A stretch of 64,000 bases of DNA from contig NC_051131.1 of NCBI RefSeq assembly GCF_014839805.1, positions 9,350,913-9,414,912 of the forward strand, in the 5' to 3' direction. Made by a program: the position numbers and the translations under genes. Numbering within the stretch: position 1 is the stretch's first letter; each line of letters opens with the position of its first letter. Shown piece after piece: positions 26,079 through 40,000 of this stretch. This DNA comes from Manduca sexta (taxonomy: Eukaryota > Arthropoda > Insecta > Lepidoptera > Sphingidae). The notes beneath the pieces are model-generated. The model did no database searches and was not told the DNA's origin. It worked only from the letters and a program-made list of their open reading frames with translations.

Positions 26079-27344
26079 TTCTTTTTATGTAAATTTAATA
26101 GTCTCGGTTAAATGATGGCGATGTGACCGTCAATGTAATCATTTTTATGGTTATTTGTTTACTTTTACGATTGTCCTTTTAACCTTTTGTCTATGCTCTT
26201 GGTGATAAGAAAACATCACGATATCGATTGAACTAAGTGAGAATTAAATCATAATATAATTTAATCTTTGGTAAACATTGATGTACTATATGCGATTATT
26301 AATGATTGTAGCATTAACTACAAGGTTATATTAGTAAACTCGACGTATATTGCCTGGCCTTTAATATGGACCACCAGCATTTCTCTAAGAATGTTTTTTT
26401 GTATCGAGTCAATAACCAATGGCCCATACGTCACACCCGTGGTAAGTCAATTGCTTGCTATGCGGCAATATAAACCCATTTCATGAGATAAAATGTTTTT
26501 TTAAATATTAAAAATATCTACCATTCTCATTGAGTGTACTCAGTACATCAGGTCATTAACGTAATGAATAAAATGTATCTATTCAATTAGTTATGCGCAT
26601 TATTTTATTTGAAAAATCATAATTATTTATTAAGTATAAAGGCAAAAAATCTAGCCCAGCATCGATGAGTTTTGCTTCCCCATACTGTACGCGACGATTT
26701 ATTGCATAATTTACCGTCCGCCGTGGTTACTTGTACAAATTACAATGTACGTTGTGAACCGGAGTTACACTGTCAAATACCGCTATTGTTGATGTATTAG
26801 CACATAAATTGTCCTGCCATTCATAGAGATCTGTTTTCGTGCGTGTACAAAAACCGCTACACGACCCAGAGTCACTAATTACGTAAAATCGTTTTGTTTT
26901 ATGTTTGACTTCAATCGCACTCGTAAACGTCTTATTGACATTTAAGCGGAGTAGCTCGACGTTTGATGTCACCAGCGTGTGCTAAAGCAGTCCCGTTCTA
27001 TGTTAAATTAATGCTGAATTCAGTTTGCTGACTCTCCGTCGCGTTGATGATTTTTTGTTTACGTAATTAAAGATTTACATGTCAATCAACGGTCGATGTC
27101 GAACATGTGTTTTTATTCCATTTACCACATGTTCGGGGAATGTATATTTTCTACTGGTAACACTAGGAGACATTAATTAAGTTTAATTGCTGTGTGGGGT
27201 ATTATGTCATATCATTAGTGGGCGATTGATGGAACGAGCATCGTTTATTAAGCGTAAAAATGCCTTTAACCTTAACCTGACACAATCTAGCCTAATTTAA
27301 AAATTTAAAAAATATTTTTTATAATTTATTTTCTTAAATGTCTA
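26079..27344. other. Unassigned stretch
   Basis: Two unremarkable frames (26268-26486 plus, 26727-26972 minus, the latter starting at GTG). Nothing recognised. Confidence 0.55.
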
Positions 27345-27526
27345 ACGATGTTTAATTTGGGATCCTTCAAGCGGAGCGTGAAGAAGCAATTATGCAGGCC
27401 GGCATGACTGGCTACCGTCTGGGGATGCTTGTATCTTTTGCCGATCAGCACTTTCTTTGGGCTTCGTCGCGCTGACATCAGGTGTAGTAAAGCCACATTG
27501 CCCAGGTCCATAAAAAAAAAAACAGG
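27345..27526 (+). mobile_element. LINE relic: end of ORF2 plus 3' UTR and poly(A)
   Basis: The plus frame near 27354-27408 reads LGSFKRSVKKQLCRPA then a stop. This resembles the last residues of many non-LTR ORF2 proteins, where an SFKR-like motif precedes a short basic end. It is followed by about 110 bases of 3' sequence and an A-run (27512-27523). The element is 5'-truncated, as LINE insertions usually are. The clade cannot be assigned from so little sequence. Confidence 0.55.
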
Positions 27527-30500
27527 TCGCTTCTCTGATGATAAATCTTATTTTTTATCCGTAAAGAATCACAAATAATTTTAAAATGCTCCATTGTAAT
27601 TACACTGCATAACGTGTTAATGTAATAAAAAATCAACATAACACTATAAATTGCCCATTGCTGTTTACTAGAGAAATATAGAGCAGTATTATACCCAGAC
27701 AGATTCTCACGTGCGAGAAACCTAAATATACGTTTCATACGCAAATATAATTAAAATGAGATTACCTGCTATAAATTATAACTGTTGTAAATTATATTGC
27801 AATACGTCACTCAATGACGATACATCAAGTTTAAATACTATTATTATGCATGTAATATTTTAGCAAAAATGAGCTCGCTTACTATAAAGGAAGGATTAGA
27901 CATATGTACACTAGTGTACTCATGGTTTATCGATTTTATTTCCGCTCTGTAATGTAATGACAAGAATAGACATATCGAGTTCAAATCCAGACCCCTAGCG
28001 ATTTAGTATAATTTTTTCAAGTGAGCGGGATATTTAGAAAAGGTCTTTAGACGGGACGTTATTGGGTCTCATAACTCTCGTACGCTGCGAGTCACTACTA
28101 ATGCAGCATTCGGCTGGCTTAGGAGTTGGACCTCTTTTACATGTCAATAATATTATGATCCTTCTCTTATGTCTATTAAATATGTTTCTACGTTTTAGCT
28201 GCAAGTCAAATATATACCGAAGTTATTTTCTAAGTACAGTTTAAAGTATATATAATATGAAAATTAACGTATCCATTTGAATAATATACCAAAAGGTTTT
28301 TGCAACCTTACATACACACCATATGGTTATTTGATACACTGGTTATGTGTTGTGATTCTCACGAGCAAGTTTGATTAAGCTGATAAAATTCTATTGCTAA
28401 TCCGTCATTTGGACGCGAAGGTATCGTCTTCACAGATTCCTCAGACTCCACCTCCCGTATATGATGTTTGCTTTAGTTAAACTCTTCTCCACAATCGATC
28501 ACTGTCAGTGGAATATACATACGTAGGTAGGTGCGTCCGTATTATCACCGTGGTACATTGACCTGTTTTGAACATTTCGTAGTTTACGCACACAAAACAC
28601 CATTCTATTAAAGTTGATAACGCACACGCTCTCATTCCCTCACTTATCTTGTTTGCTTTGAAGAAATTTAGTAGTACTCGTACGTCTTTAGTTTTTTTAG
28701 GTTCCGCGGGACTCGAGAAAACTTTAAACTGTTCTCAAAGCGTTCGAGATTGCAACGTCGTGACTTCAAGACGGAATAAATTTTTATTGATGACGCTGTG
28801 AACGTACGGTTCTAGTTACGCAATATATATTGTAGGTATAATCACACTATTTGTCAATTAATGTTAGGAACGACGTTAAATAAGTAACAATTCACGTGGG
28901 CTTTGAAGTTTCAATATCTAAATGTGTTCTCGATGTTTGCATCGCACGATTAGCGTCTGCATTATAGTGCACTACATTATTGATATTTATAGTTATTTGC
29001 ATACTGTCGCGGACGTCTTCACGCTTAATGTAACGATATTAAACAGTAAAGTACGTGGATTAATATTTAATCTAAACGGCTTATGTATAATCTAGTATAA
29101 TATTGAGTATATTTTCAATGTGTATACATTTTTTAATTAGTCCTACATTAGGCAATATTGAGAGAAGTATAAAAGTGAATACATTCATAACGATGTCTAT
29201 GCATGCAGATGAATCTGAAAAAAAAACTTAGGGGAATATATTTTTTTGATATAATAAATGTAGTTATTTTTACTGGAGCACATTCCACTAAAATAATGTA
29301 TATGAAATTATTTGCGGTAATATGGAACGAAAAATGTTCATGTGACAAGGTGAAGGTCCTTATATTAGTCGTTATTTAACATTACCTTATTTGATGAAAG
29401 ATGAAAGTATTAGCTCTCTGGAAAAAAACATACGAGGGTAAACCAAATTCCTATTTCAAATATTTGAAATGATTTAACAACTATTAAATGTCATTATTTG
29501 TTCAAACGATTTCGTGATATCATTTTTAATTCCTATTAATATTAAGGCCAAACGTTTGTCTAATTAACTGCTAATGGGCATATAATATAGACTTAATTTT
29601 TTTGTATAAATAAAAGTAATTTTTAAAGTTATTTAAAACAGTAATCAACAATCCCTTATTAAGGTACACACTTGAACGTTAAGAAATGCGTGTGAACTCA
29701 AGTTATTACGGCGTGCTAATTGAGTCGGCATACACAGTATCGTGTAAAACTTCCCAGTTGTTCTGCGGCCGATGGAGATTCAACGTAAACACCGCAACGC
29801 TGTTTATATTGTCGAACAACTTCTTAAGAAACGTGAGACGTCGCCGCGCTCTAGATGAGACGCGCGCGTTGAGATACAAGTGCTGTTTATTTTTCTTAGC
29901 GCTCTTTTCGAATCTCAGGCTTACGGAGAAAATTATATGCAGTTTGTTTCTATGTTCAAGTGTCCTGCGTAGACGTTCCGTCTACGTATTTTCATCGTAA
30001 AGGTGCAACACATCAAATCTCGTTTAAAACAGCCATCTGTCAGTGGTGGGTTTTGCAATTGCACCGGAGAGATGGCTTAGGATAAGAGTGGAATAAATAC
30101 TTGGTGTGATCTGTCATGCTATTGGTGGTTTGCGGAGATCATTATGTTATCTTTATGTATTTGGTATTTTTTGTCAGTACGTAAGCAAATTGACGGGTTA
30201 TCTAGCGGTGATTACCACCGCACAAAAGTCACCCTTTTGCCAGGAATATGTAAATTCATTGTTATTGAAAGGGATAAGAAGAAGAGATTTTTTGGATTTC
30301 CAAAATTTCGCTTAACTTATGAAACTTAACAGAAACCTGCTACTTTACACCGGTTTTATAAGTGATATTACCTTAAACGATCGAACCCTCATACTGCAAT
30401 CAAAATTGAGTCGTATTCATACGGTATGATTCTATAATGTACAAATGCCACCCTAGATCCACCTCACGTCTAGTTTTGGGTACTACACTTGCGGTCAAAT

Positions 30501-30748
30501 CAGCTATATGTGTAAGCCATTGTCGGGCAAAGTATATTAGGTGTTGCGCACTTGACAAACAGCATCTGCGCGAAACCTCATATTTTTTTTTATACACAAA
30601 GACAAAGTGAGTCCACTGTACCTAATGATAAATGGAGTGCGATCCAAAAGAATGTCGATTGACGAGAGATGATACCTTTCGGCAGTTGACATAATTATGC
30701 CGGCCTTTGGAACCGGATATCAACAGGCTGATCCCGGAACGCGACAAA
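27527..30748. other. Unassigned stretch
   Basis: A 104-codon ATG frame at 29686-30000 is rich in Arg, Phe, Leu and Cys and has no family features. Other parts are AT-rich. Confidence 0.55.
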
Positions 30749-30836
30749 CTTACGTGGGCCACTATGGCGGGTTTAAACATCTTGTGTACGGTGGTCGCTA
30801 TCTGGGCGGATATAAAATATATCCTACCTATATCTA
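30749..30836 (+). mobile_element. Non-LTR 3'-end fragment, family D, copy 1
   Basis: Blocks TACGTGGGCCACTATGGCGG, TGTACGGTGGTCGCTATCTG and GGCGGATATAAAATATATCC match the copy at 38800-38890. From memory, this is a common lepidopteran 3' module. A 32-base tandem duplication follows directly at 30841. Confidence 0.55.
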
Positions 30837-30840
30837 CCTA

Positions 30841-30897
30841 TTGCTATCAGAACTCAATACAGACCAGTTACTTTGCTATCAGAACTCAATACAGACC
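30841..30897 (+). repeat. 32-bp-period tandem duplication
   Basis: TTGCTATCAGAACTCAATAC followed by AGACC occurs twice with an 8-base separator, next to the family D fragment. Confidence 0.9.
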
Positions 30898-33696
30898 TCA
30901 TCAACGTTACATCAAATTTTCATTTTTTTGACGACAGAGACAAAACCGTAATGCGTGTCATTCCCCCTTATTTAATGATTTTCAAATTACATAATGATAG
31001 AGAGTTAATATTTTTGTTCAAATAATATTAGTTTTGACTTGACATTATGCGCTGTACGACTACAGACAGTTTTATATAAATTTCTAAGAAACAGCTGTGA
31101 CATGCGGCAGACAGTCAGACAAGATGATTTATAGACGAATAGACGGACACACAAATGAGCACATGGCTAGACGGGCTAATAGACACTACTGTTTCATAAG
31201 GATCTTGCTCAGAAATTAATATATTATTACACTAATTTATCGTTAATTAGGTAATGTGTATCTTTAATAATATTTTCTCCATAGCTCCTCCCGTTATATT
31301 TTGCATAAATTTAATCGAAATTATTTTCCGGTGGTTAACATAAAAATTACACTCAAGACTACGTTTCATAGTTGATATCCTTATGCAAGAGTAACTAATG
31401 AGAGGAATAATAATGCAACGGTCAAAAAAAAAAAAAATAACAAGGTAATTAATGATTCAGAAATTAATAGCTAACGCGTGTCATATTTATATTTCTAAAC
31501 GTATTTATCAGACGGTAATTAGCTTTGTTATTTATGCGGCTGGCATAACATTATTAATTGAAGTCATGACATTTTCAAACAATAACTTTTCCTTCGCGAT
31601 TTAAATTTGTTTTATATTTTATAAAAATATGCTGCAGAGTGCAATATCCACTTGAGTCGAGGAGGCGTGTGCTCTCCGATAACTACCAGTGAGCTTTCCT
31701 ACTCGAATTATCTGCAGCGTCTAACAGCTTCTACGCGTATCGCCAAAGTATTTGTATTGTATGAGCAATAACATATTGTAATGTGCTCTAATAAATGTGT
31801 AGGGCGGGCCATGAATTTGTTCATGTTTAAAAATAAAATAAAATCAAACTATACCACATATTATATACAATTTATTAATAGATGGGAAATTATTACATCA
31901 AAACACTGTTTAATTAAAAGCAAGTATTAAAGAAAAGATTTCTACTTTCCCATGGTGTTTGGCAGTCATTACAAATTTCCATGTATGTACATTGCACGTG
32001 TAAATATTCATTTAAATCACGATGATGGTCAAGATCGGCTAGTGTGCGTTGATCTGTACGATCAATTACATTTGAATAGGACCAGTCAGCCACAAAGTTT
32101 CAACAAAAAAATAATTAAAATTAAAACTTCAATTCGCCTATTAACATTAAATTTAATTGAATAATATTAGGTATACTCAAATTCTCTGTTCCACCGTTAA
32201 AGTTAAGAGATGCTGATAATTTATCCCCAACCAATATATGAAATGGCCAGTCTTATGCTGAAAAAAAAAAGGATGTTCAGACGCCGCACCTATTTCGAGA
32301 ACCCGTTATATAGTCTTTAATAATTTCTCTACTGATATAAGTCTTAAATTAAGTATTACCTAAAATTATTCAATTAACAATAAAACCTCTTCATTTCACA
32401 TACCTAACAAATTTTGCTAGATGAGGTCGGTAGTATAAAACGGTTAACCAGCATTCCACTTTAATTTATAATAAAACTCTGAGAATAAGTCATTGCTAGC
32501 TCATCAAGTAAATTAAAATATATGCGGTCTGGTTCTACGGCAGCGTTCTTATTCAGGTGCATTCTAAAGTGATCTAAAAGGCATGAATAATTCCACCGGC
32601 GACATGATATTGCGCTTTGAAATATATCTGAATTAGAAGCGGAATAAATCGGGAAATGTCACGGAGAGTAGGTCAACAGAGATGGTTTTATATTTAAGAA
32701 CAAATGATTCGGAGCCTCCATTAATGTTGCAATATTTGGGCAGGTAGACACGCTGACCGGGTCGGCTATACTCGGACGGATCGAAGCATGCTATTATTGG
32801 ATTGGATTGTTTCGAATGAATGCTTCTGAATTTCAACTGCCTTTTCGAATTTTCATGTCTGTGTCATATTGTCTGAGCTTTTAATTGTTTAAAATGGCAA
32901 ATGATGCGGGCAGTGCGGCGCTCCACATAGATTGTCTTGTTTAATCCGACCTATTTCATTTTTTAATGATACTGTATTTGTTATTGTGCAGTCCGCTTTG
33001 GTAAATTGAATTCACAAAGCTTGATGTCAGTGGAATTAAATGAGACAGTCGAAGTTCTTTTTTGGTTTATGTATGTATGTATGTGTTCATTAATAATTAT
33101 AATGTATTGCTATTTTGCTATATTATACTTAAAATATTATTAAGAAACACCACAGTGTTTCTTGTGTGTAAATCGAAGTTAAATAATGCAAATAGTGTGT
33201 TTTTAATATATTCAATTGTGCGTATTTTTATATTATCTTATTTAAATAAAATAAATAATAATAATTATTGTTTTTTTTTTACTGGAGATATATAGTCTTG
33301 GTACTTTGAAAGGGGGGTTGATTGACCCTTAAAGGCAATTTTTAATTTAACGTTATTATATGACCCCATTCGATGATTACCTTAAGTTAATTAATCAGGG
33401 AAAGAATCCAGCCATAATTAGCCATAATAATCGTTTGGTGTTACAGTTATGAGGGTAAATGCAAACAAAAAATGTTAATTGAAGCTACCTATACTTTAAA
33501 AAAAAATAACAGAAAAATAATTTGCTACTATATTTTTATTCTTAAGTTAAAACAGTAGAGTCGTAAATCAAACTTCGCGGCCCCCATACGTAGCAAATGT
33601 CTTTCGAATTCCTGCTATTTTAAAATAAGCGAGCACTTTTAAGGTAAGAAAGCTGTTAAAGAAAACGCTATGCACTAATACATTTTCTTGTTTCAG
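30898..33696 (+). other. Probable intron upstream of the exon
   Basis: No earlier exon was found. It ends with the branch-point motif, T-rich tract and CAG acceptor that define the 33697 exon. The intron probably extends further left through the repeats. Confidence 0.5.
33068..33083 (+). repeat. (TATG)n microsatellite
   Basis: Four TATG units within an AT-rich intron-like stretch. Confidence 0.8.
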
Positions 33697-33764
33697 GTAG
33701 AATTATGCAATAAATTGCACAAGAAGTTCTTTGACTCGCTTCCCGATGTAGATGTGGAACAAAC
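33697..33764 (+). CDS. Internal coding exon (68 bp) of an unidentified gene
   Basis: This is the only well-supported coding segment in the window. Upstream lie a CTAAT branch-point-like motif (about 33677), a T-rich tract and the acceptor TTGTTTCAG ending at 33696. The exon is followed directly by a consensus GTAAGT donor at 33765-33770. Only the frame starting at the first exon base is open; the other two hit stops within 15 bases. It encodes 22 residues plus two bases, including ELCNKLHKKFFDSLP and then an acidic DVDVEQ. The peptide looks like a basic helix followed by an acidic turn, with no signal peptide or membrane segment. The exon enters in phase 0 and leaves in phase 2, so skipping it would shift the frame. 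I did not recognise the protein family. No partner exon was found in the window, which implies very long introns. What is seen is the splice context and open frame; that it is a real exon is an inference. Confidence 0.65.
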
Positions 33765-35671
33765 GTAAGTTAACGTAATGAGATTAAATCTTTAGCCATA
33801 AGATTTTATGAATTATTAATGTCATTTCTAGAAGTGATCCAGAATAATTTTGTGAGTGAAAATTTTATCAAAAACTAAGAATATTCCTTTGCCAGTACCT
33901 TGCCAGTTTTAATATTTTATTAGCGTCGTTTGGAATGAAACATAGTATGGTGCAAGATATGCTTAGTCTGCTCGCAAGTACGCAATCAATCAGATTTTGT
34001 CATTGCAGTTGATACGAAATGATATAAGCGATAAAATATGAAGTTATTTGAGAATATGATAATATTAGGGGGCTACGGGATTTGGGTTAGGGTAACATTA
34101 ATATATTGTAGCAATTTGTATGATTAGATCCCTTTCTAAGCTCGATTTATTCCTACACGATTCGAGTTTGCGGATTTAATTTGTTTTTCATTGTTTAGTT
34201 AGTTTGGATATAGTTTCAACTTTGTTTTAAGGGTTTGAATGTTCGAGTAGTACGGTTGGAAATGTGTTTTTAAAATTGAGGAAGCATTTGAAAACGTTTG
34301 TAACTAAATCACAATGTATGTTTTTTTTATATACATTAATTACTAAACTTTAAATATAAAGATTACAATTTAGTTTAGATTTAAAAACATTCCTTATTCG
34401 CAAATAACAAGGTGAAATAAAAAGCGTTAAGAAAATAAAAGTTAATATTAATGAGCAATAAAACGGGAATGATATCAGATTTTTAACATTTTTTCCGAAA
34501 TTAAATGTTAACAATTTAAAGAGGAAAAAATTTCTCATTGTTAGAATTAAACGCTTGCTGAGGGCGGGTGTAATAATAGCACATAATATATTCAGGGCGA
34601 GTCAAATAAAATTAGCACGGTGAAAAATGTAAACGGTCTTTTTACTGCCTTTAGGACGTGTAAGTATTAGCTCGCGTCGACTGCCTCCCTTTGTATGGGC
34701 CGTTTCCTTTAACCAAAATTCTGCTTACTTGCAGGATATTGAATTTTTTTATCTAGTCACTGGGCTGGTTAATTATAAGAAATATTATGGGTTGTTATAA
34801 TTGTGTGTATGTTATCATTTACGTGTTGATCCGCTGGATCTGTTGTCTAAAATTTTGTTATTTTCTATTTTTCATAAATACCCTTTTATATTTCTCTGTT
34901 TTCACCTTATTGTAGATAGAAACTAGAACTCTTTTCTAAAACTATGAAAGATATATATTTCTGGTATTATATCATGACTAAAGTTTCTTGTAAAGACCCA
35001 ATAATTTCTTATACACTTTCAACTTTTATTGCGTCGAGTTTATCCCAAGCGAAACATTTTATAAGAATGATAATACAGTACTTAATAAAAATCTAAAGGC
35101 CTCTAACGCGGTCGCAAAAAGGTACGTTTCTAACGTAGTTTATTTGCTTAAAAGTTTTACCATTTATTTATCAGGGTCTCCAAATACAAAAGTTTTCTTT
35201 TTAGAGAACAAAAACTCGGCATAATAAATCGTTTTTAAGAATGTACACTTGACGCTTAATGTTTAGCCTTGGACGCGCAAACGCGTTCCATATCACGTAG
35301 CATGAGATGTTATTGGATGTTCGAGTCGACTGAAACTAAAGTTTGTAGTTAACTGCTAAGTTCAACGTCAATAGAATACTGTCGCATTCACATAAAGTTA
35401 AGATCGTTTCAGATTGTGGCTTCGTTTGCGGGAAGTGTCAATGTGTAGGAATTGCAAAATGCTTACGTATACAATTCGCATTTATATCAATATAGTACCT
35501 AATATATAGTTCTCAAAGATATTAGCTGTAGATTAATCTATTAGGAAACATTATTATCATTAATATATTATAGCCTCAAAGGTTGGTAATCACGTACTAC
35601 AAAGTTATGGAATTAATTGCGTCCAGCAGCATTTCCGGACAGATATAACCTGGAACCTTCAATAAAGGACC
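33765..35671 (+). other. Probable intron downstream of the exon
   Basis: It starts with the GTAAGT donor. AT-rich, with no acceptor and open frame pair recognised. Confidence 0.5.
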
Positions 35672-35798
35672 ATATTCCCATCTGAAAGGCCGGCAACGCA
35701 TCTCTACGGCCCCTGGTATTACAGATGTTCATGGGTGGCGGTGATCAATAATCATCAGGTGACCGTATGCTAGTTTGCCCCCCATAACATAAAAAAAT
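35672..35798 (+). mobile_element. Non-LTR retrotransposon 3'-end fragment with poly(A)
   Basis: Successive blocks AAGGCCGGCAACGCATC, TGTTCATGGGTGGCGGTGAT, CATCAGGTGACCGTATGC and TAGTTTGCCCCCC end in an A-run. From memory, this is the 3' end of an abundant lepidopteran LINE. The A-run fixes the strand as plus. No reverse transcriptase domain is present. Confidence 0.7.
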
Positions 35799-38700
35799 GG
35801 ATATGTCTAATGCACGCACATAAATCCCGCCATCTTAATCGGTAAATATTCCAGAATATAAGCTGGATGTTTTATTAAGCTTTAACAAAATGGCAACTAA
35901 AGATGACCGTATTTAATTACCACATGTCTTTGTTTATTATCCATATTATGTTCATTATTCGTGGCAAGTGATATACATTCATAATTATTAGAGAAATAGC
36001 ACCCAATTTCAAATGTAAATTAATAATTCACTTTTGTAATGGCAATGCATCATTTTGTGACTAATTTGTATCATTGTTCAATTGTTGCCATAATTATTTT
36101 TAAATATTTGGGGAAATAAAAAAATGGTATTAAAGTGATGCATGCATTATAAAAATCAATGCGAAAAGACTCTAGTTTTCTTTCAGTAAGTATATAATAG
36201 ATACATTTTTCTTTGTTGAAAATAACCATACTCAATGTTAACTACATAGTTGAACAATAATAAACTTAATTACTAATACTTAAGGTTAATCTTATAAAGC
36301 AGCTATAAATACGCACTCGTTATAATATGTTTAGAACATGTTTGCATAACAACAGTAAATACTATCTATTACATAATATTATCACTATAATTATGCCGCG
36401 AAGCTTACTATTAATTGAAATGCATTTTGCGCTCATCGCTAATGGGCTTGTCACGGCTTGACAGCACATTTGAATAATTTTCGAAGCTATGCATTCACGA
36501 CAGCTGTAAAAATAAATCCGTCATTGTGAAATTATTTTAGAGTTTTTTAATTTTATAAATAACGTTGGAATATACGCGAAACATCTGGCGCCGTTTTCGT
36601 TAAAATTTAAGCGTCTTCTGTTACACTTCGAATTATTCCAATAGAAGCTGTGTTTATTTTTCGGCGGGACAACTCTCTAGTAGTTTTTCTCTGTTCTAAT
36701 ACTTTGCACTTACTTGCGGCTTCTGCTTTTATTGCACTTAAATTCCACGCCAACGGTTTGTTCGTGGGTGTTCTCTACCTACGTGTTCAACTGGGAATGC
36801 ATTTCCTTTTAATAAACTTCGTACAAGTTTAATGTATTGAATAAACTCACTTCTGTAAATATGTTGACTTTATACACGAAAAAGGAGAGTAATGATTTTC
36901 GGGTTTGTATGTCTAAAAATGTAGTTTTGTGTACTATGCACAAAAATATATACGTCACCTTAGCAGTTGTGGCGAATAGTTTATATTTAAATTATATTCA
37001 TGGTTAGTCATTATGTTATGCCAATTTATTACAGTCAATAAACGTCTAGAAACTCCTTGACATGCATGCAGTTACAGACAACATTGATTTACAATACTGT
37101 ATATCTATAGCAACAATACCACCATAACAACAATCAATCCGAACATTCTTAACATAATATAATTTTCTTTTGCAATCTCCGCCCGGGACAATGCCAATAA
37201 ACTTTAACGTTTCGAAACTTTAGCTCTGCAAATGTGAATATTAGCTTGAAAAAGGCTGTTAGCGTGTGGGTTTTAGTGTCGGCCAGACATACATATGAAT
37301 GGAGTTAATTGGACAGTCAGCTCATTGAGGCGTGTTGAGGCGGGCAGTTTGGCCCGGTCGGGCGACAAGCGTGCCAGTTGGCGGGATCTCGCTATCCGCT
37401 AATCAGTCCGTAGGAAAAATTTTAACACTAATTGTTAGAGTATCGTGTGGGTAATGATACATGCACGCGACGGAGGTCGATGACTTTACTTTTCTAGTTG
37501 TCATTGTTTGAGAAATCGTATGATGCGGTGTCATTGGCCGTGTTCAAAACTTTAAGATGTCGAATTGCGGCATATACGTTATTTACAATCAAATAACTAA
37601 AATAAGACTTTTTAATGATATAGAACTAAAGCTGTGCAACATTTTTAATATAAATATGTACGAAATAATTTCAGTTTATAAATGGCAGCAGTATTGAAAT
37701 TTTAACTAGCGCACTCGGCATTTTTCACAAATCACACTCGTCTCCGCGGGATGCCGTTAAGTGCTGATTAAAAGTTTTATATATGTTGGCATTACCTACT
37801 TTAGGTATTTTTAAACGTAACATTTCTCCGTTAACTCCATTAGCCTGACAGACGAAGACAAAGATACATTTGTCGATGCTTTTAAGAAAACAAAACTAGA
37901 AACAAATCAACGGTGTTAGCATAACAAGGTAAACTCCGGGGCACTTGTTAGCTGTAATCCGACGGATTCTAATGCGAGCCGGTGCCGAACGAGCGAGCCC
38001 GGCTGCCGAACTCCTTGATTCTACAGCGTAATTCTGTATGCATACGTTCAGGCGCACTCAAGTCGAAAAATCAGCACGCGTGAAGACGAGACTGCAGGAC
38101 AAGGACGGGGTACTGTTGTAGGTGTGAAGAATAATTTCACGGTGCGTACACAACGAATAGGCACGAAATCAACTGACAGGTTGCCGATCACCAGAGGGCG
38201 TTCTATTCGCTTGTTGAACAAACAAACCATTCAAATGACCATAATTTGTATTGTAAGGTTCCGGTGCGCTACTTCCACAAATATAGCATTATTTCATTTT
38301 AAAGCAATGTAACCGCAATGGAATTAATGTACGCTATTTAAGGGACATGCATGTAATTATTTTAAAGAAATGCGAAGAGGATGTATGGAATATTTAATAT
38401 TGCGTTATTGGTGTAGTTGTGGCGAATTGTGTGTTAAACCGTTAAATGTTGGGTTTGATTTCCATTTGGGATGTTAAAAGCGTAGAGTCGTAAAAATAAA
38501 TACATATCATAAGATATATAAAAAAAGTCTATATATTGTTAAAATGGTATTTATTAGTGATAGTATAAATATACATTTTAGACATTGTATTGCTTTTCGG
38601 ATTTTATCGCGTTATTTTTTTATAATTTTCTCCCGATGTTTCAAAGACTGCAGCCTTCATGGTCACGGAGGCGACGAACTCAATGACGGCGCAAGAGCAG

Positions 38701-38799
38701 AAAATAAAACATCAATAAAAATTACATATTATATATACGAGTGCGACAAAATGACCCCCTACACCTGATGGTAGATGACAGTTAGAGTGTGTCGGAATT
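35799..38799. other. Unassigned stretch
   Basis: GC-richer patches at 37325-37400 and 37975-38120 lie in otherwise AT-rich DNA. The overlapping frames at 38048-38312 on opposite strands come from the second patch. Confidence 0.55.
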
Positions 38800-38890
38800 G
38801 CGACACATTTACGTGGGTCACTATGGCGGGTTTACACCTCGTGTAGAGTGGCTGCTATCTGTATGGATACAAATATCCTACAATCAGTAA
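38800..38890 (+). mobile_element. Non-LTR 3'-end fragment, family D, copy 2
   Basis: Blocks TACGTGGGTCACTATGGCGG, TTTACACCTCGTGTAGAGTG and GATACAAATATCCTACCAATC match 30749-30836 with scattered substitutions. Both copies lie on the same strand. Confidence 0.55.
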
Positions 38891-40000
38891 AGTTTTATTT
38901 GTATCGGTAGCGATCATGATTTATAAACATATAAATATCAAAAGAAACATTCGCGTAATGTATGATTCTGTTATAGTCATATCATCAAGTAATCCTTTAT
39001 TAAGATGGGGACCATTGATATATGTGTTGGCTATTTTAATTAATGGCAATCATATAAAAGTATTCCGTTTAGGTGAAAATAAACCTTAATAGTAAGTCTC
39101 AAATATACTTTTTCTAAAATGCGAAATCAACAAAACTGAATGTACGTGATGTGTAACTGTAACCTAATCTTAGTCATTATGCGAAGATAAGTGGGTAGGG
39201 CAGACCGCGGCCATAACTCAAAGGTCTTCCGCCCCTCCCCTCTGTCTCTGAGAGGAAGCGCACTCTTGAGCTGTTGTCACGTCTCCAACCGCTAAACTGT
39301 ATTAAATTTGTCTCATGAGAAGTAGTTTAGTTTGGATACGATTTTATTTTGAGATTAAGTATGAGTAAAATTTTGTTGGTTTTAAAACCCACTGTATATT
39401 CAAAATATATTTTAGGTTCAGATTATAACTTAATCTTAGTTTCTAAACTATATATTTTTTTCTTAGTACTCTATTAGTCATTCCTCTCGCTGCTAAACAA
39501 TCAAATGAAATCAAATCAAACAATTAAGTATTCGATATATTTCTCAATCCGGAATATCATTTTTCCAGAACTTCGCAGAAACTGACTATACTAAATATAA
39601 ATTTCATTGAACATATTTCGAAGTCAGCTCGAGTACGGCGATATCTTGGCGGGAAATTGTAAATTAATAATACTAGAAATCTGATCCTCGTATCCACTAA
39701 TCTTCTTCGCCACAACTGTATCCGCACGTCAGGAACTTTTCAGACGGCGCTAACTTTTAATTTCATTACAAGACTTGAGCACTTTATGTGTTCTCCATTC
39801 AAACGTGTAGCGGGTGAAAAGGCCAAAGCAGTGTTCAATGCTTTAATTGAATTAGTTATAGAATAACCTTCAAGCATATTTGCGGTATTTTTCAATTAAA
39901 TCATTATGTTTTATACTAATTTTGAGTAGTTCTTCAGAAAATAGATGTATGTAGTGTGTATCGAAATCCGTAGGTAGATTTATTAAAAAAAAAATGGAAC
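38891..40000. other. Unassigned stretch
   Basis: A GC-richer stretch at 39195-39290 contains CCGCCCCTCCCC. No gene recognised. Confidence 0.55.

Noticed and set aside
29686..30000. 104-codon ATG frame
   Set aside because: Low-complexity Arg/Phe/Leu/Cys composition without motifs or splice signals.
33600..33643. Upstream exon ending at a GTAAGA donor just before the 33697 exon
   Set aside because: The intron would be 53 bases and the frame that would join has a TAA at 33626-33628.
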